DNA from: an uncultured Clostridia bacterium
GTDB lineage: Bacteria > Bacillota > Clostridia > Christensenellales > Aristaeellaceae
Assembly (NCBI GenBank): GCA_934621505.1
Contig: CAKTUU010000009.1
Coordinates: 1 to 64,000, forward strand
Length of the DNA: 64,000 nt
Direction of reading: 5' to 3'
Positions within the stretch are counted from its first letter, which is position 1. Each line of letters begins with the position of its first letter. Shown one piece after another: positions 62,540 to 64,000 of this stretch. A model generated the notes under the pieces. It did not search any database. It was not told the origin of the DNA and saw only the letters and a program-made list of their open reading frames with translations. Position numbers and translations under genes: made by a program.

Positions 62540-63892
62540 TTATGCGTCCAGCAGACGGCCCTGTTTGCGCCACAGGATAATCAGGGCAACTTCCCATACC
62601 ATCATCACCAGCCATCCGGCCGCGCAGGCCAGAGGCACCGCGTCCATGCCCATGGAGCCGATCAGCAGCCAGGTGAACAGCGTCCGGGTGAGCATTTGCG
62701 TATAGGTAACGTACATGGTCAGGTTCATTTTGCCGACACCCCGCATGTAGCCCTGCAGGCCGTTGGTAATGCCCGGCATAAAATAGAAAAAACCCATCAG
62801 GTGCAGATAGCGGGTTCCCAGCTGAATCACTTGGGTTTCGCCGGCGTCTACGAACAGGCTTACCAATGGAGTCGCCAGACAAAACACCCCGGCGGATACC
62901 GCCGCGCCGTATAGGGCCTCCATCACCAGCCCGGCCCGCAGACCGCCCAGCATTCGCTCCGGCTTGCGGGCCCCGTGGTTTTGGGCCGTCATGACCATAA
63001 TGCCGCTGCCGATATCCCGCTCTACAATCAGGGCGTAATCATCCACCCGGTTTACGGCGTTAAAGGCCGCGATGGCGCTTACCCCCAGGGGATTGACCAT
63101 GCCCTGCACCAGCAGCTTGCCCACATACACCCCCGCCTGCTGCAGGGCTGTGGCGTAGCTGTAATGAATGGTGCGGCGCAGAAGGGACTTTTCCACCACA
63201 AGGTCCCCGCGGCCAAGCCGCAGCGGCTCGGCAAACCGCCGGATCAGCAAAGCGCACAGGGCGGCGGACAGCGCCTGGGAAATGACCGTTGCACAGGCGG
63301 CGCCCGCGACCCCCATTTCCAGTTCTTTCACAAACCAGATGTCCAGCCCCACATTGCACACGGACCCGGCCACCAGACAGAGCAGCGGGGCGCGGGTATC
63401 GCCGATGGACTTCAGCGCCGCCGCCAGCACATTATATAGGCCGGTGAACAGAAAGCCGCCAGCTACAATGCGCAGATAAGCCGCCGTGTCCGCGAAAATT
63501 TCAGCGGGCGTATTGCACAGGCGCAGCAGCGGATGAACCAGCGCCAGAAACAGTGCCGATACAATCAGGCTAAGCCCAAGCCCCGTAAACAGGGCGGTGG
63601 AAAACTCCCGCTTTAGGCCCCGCCGGTCCCCGGCCCCATAAAACTGGCTCATCAATACGGACGCGCCGATGCCCATACCAATGATGAAAAACATGGCGAT
63701 GTTCATCAGCGGGTTGGCCACGCCCACCGCCGCCAGGGCGTTTGCCCCCGCGAAACGGCCCACCACAATGGAGTCCAGCGTGTTATAGGTCACCTGAAAC
63801 AAATCCCCCAGCACGGCGGGAATGGCGTAGTGGATCAGATGTCCCGGAATGCTGCCGCTGGTCATGGGCTGGGGATGATGGTGAAAATGCAT
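62540..63892 (-). CDS. MATE-family efflux transporter (second)
   Basis: A 450-residue protein with about 12 TM segments in two MATE halves; IPAVLGDLFQVTYNTLDSIVVG and NVGLDIWFV fit. A His-rich N-terminus (MHFHHHPQPM) is unusual; the second Met could be the start. GGAG lies about 10 nt before the ATG at 63892. Its ATG overlaps the stop of the gene entering from the right edge (TGATG). Substrate unknown; not closely similar to the MATE at 5160-6569. Confidence 0.88.
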   Translation of the reverse strand: MHFHHHPQPMTSGSIPGHLIHYAIPAVLGDLFQVTYNTLDSIVVGRFAGANALAAVGVANPLMNIAMFFIIGMGIGASVLMSQFYGAGDRRGLKREFSTALFTGLGLSLIVSALFLALVHPLLRLCNTPAEIFADTAAYLRIVAGGFLFTGLYNVLAAALKSIGDTRAPLLCLVAGSVCNVGLDIWFVKELEMGVAGAACATVISQALSAALCALLIRRFAEPLRLGRGDLVVEKSLLRRTIHYSYATALQQAGVYVGKLLVQGMVNPLGVSAIAAFNAVNRVDDYALIVERDIGSGIMVMTAQNHGARKPERMLGGLRAGLVMEALYGAAVSAGVFCLATPLVSLFVDAGETQVIQLGTRYLHLMGFFYFMPGITNGLQGYMRGVGKMNLTMYVTYTQMLTRTLFTWLLIGSMGMDAVPLACAAGWLVMMVWEVALIILWRKQGRLLDA

Positions 63893-64000
63893 CAGACGTT
63901 TTCTCCAATCCGGGTTTGATTCAGCGGGTTCCAGCGCCCGCTGGCGAAATGCAGGCTAAACAGGACGGATAGCAGCAGGTTGTGGGCGATCATGCAGCCC
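63892..64000 (-). CDS. C-terminal end of a gene entering at the right edge
   Basis: Minus-strand frame from the window end reads CMIAHNLLLSVLFSLHFASG...TRIGENV and stops at 63892-63894. The stop overlaps the MATE start (TGATG), suggesting a coupled operon. Only 36 codons are visible; product not recognised (partly hydrophobic). Confidence 0.5.
   Translation of the reverse strand, partial: GCMIAHNLLLSVLFSLHFASGRWNPLNQTRIGENV

Overview
This is a gene-dense, G+C-rich piece of bacterial chromosome, and the gene content points to a spore-forming member of the Clostridia (Firmicutes). It carries a SCIFF ranthipeptide precursor with its maturase, a complete spoIIIAA-AH operon, a CIRCE/HrcA heat-shock operon, a tyrosine T-box leader and the Firmicutes cluster plsX-acpP-rnc-smc-ftsY. 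Consensus sigma-A promoters and several TTG/GTG starts with good Shine-Dalgarno sites fit this. I cannot name the genus. I see no rRNA, tRNA, CRISPR array, prophage or replication origin. The only mobile-element trace is the first codons of a transposase at the left edge.

Layout. 1-3640: transposase fragment, SCIFF peptide and radical SAM maturase, a coupled Orn/Lys/Arg-type decarboxylase, and a lone HTH protein. 3790-9260 (minus): aminotransferase, MATE exporter, and a CmpB-type membrane protein with a GT-C-like membrane protein. 9260-9740: a cluster of intergenic repeats. 9740-12100 (minus): M19 dipeptidase behind a GMP-synthase paralogue whose glutaminase and XMP sites look lost. 12300-24740 (plus): one long operon from an envelope beta-propeller protein through plsX, acpP, rnc, smc, ftsY and three small genes. 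24840-26040: ECF sigma factor and its likely membrane anti-sigma. 26090-29880 (minus): aroA-aroC-rlmD. 30150-38980 (minus): rpsU, HIT protein, mtaB, rsmE, prmA, dnaJ, dnaK, grpE, hrcA, CIRCE. 39070-41870: hemW and a divergent membrane protein. 41850-47110 (minus): the whole spoIIIA operon led by an L,D-transpeptidase, with a predicted sigma-E promoter. 47107-53260 (plus): Tyr T-box, aminotransferase, tyrS, yigZ, then an exported EEP phosphatase/nuclease, a UPF0178 protein and a GT-C-like protein. 53640-57030: polar amino-acid ABC transporter divergent from an AraC regulator. 57100-64000: a ZinT-like secreted protein, a galactose-type ABC transporter (mglBAC-like) with a small membrane protein, and a MATE exporter.

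How the parts work together. The aro genes, the tyrosine T-box, an aminotransferase and tyrS suggest that tyrosine synthesis and charging respond to uncharged tRNA-Tyr. The spoIIIA operon supplies the mother cell-forespore channel; its lead gene adds a cell-wall enzyme to the same presumed mother-cell transcript. The heat-shock genes are followed by translation-modification genes, a usual Firmicutes arrangement. Both ABC substrate-binding proteins have signal peptides without a lipobox cysteine, which is unusual for a single-membrane Firmicute.

Most notable for follow-up: (1) the degenerate GuaA paralogue paired with a dipeptidase; (2) a SCIFF peptide with Gly where I recall the thioether-acceptor Thr; (3) the L,D-transpeptidase heading spoIIIA with a sigma-E-like promoter, and a very short SpoIIIAG; (4) the T-box placing an aminotransferase under tyrosine control; (5) an interspersed hairpin repeat family with three copies in the window.
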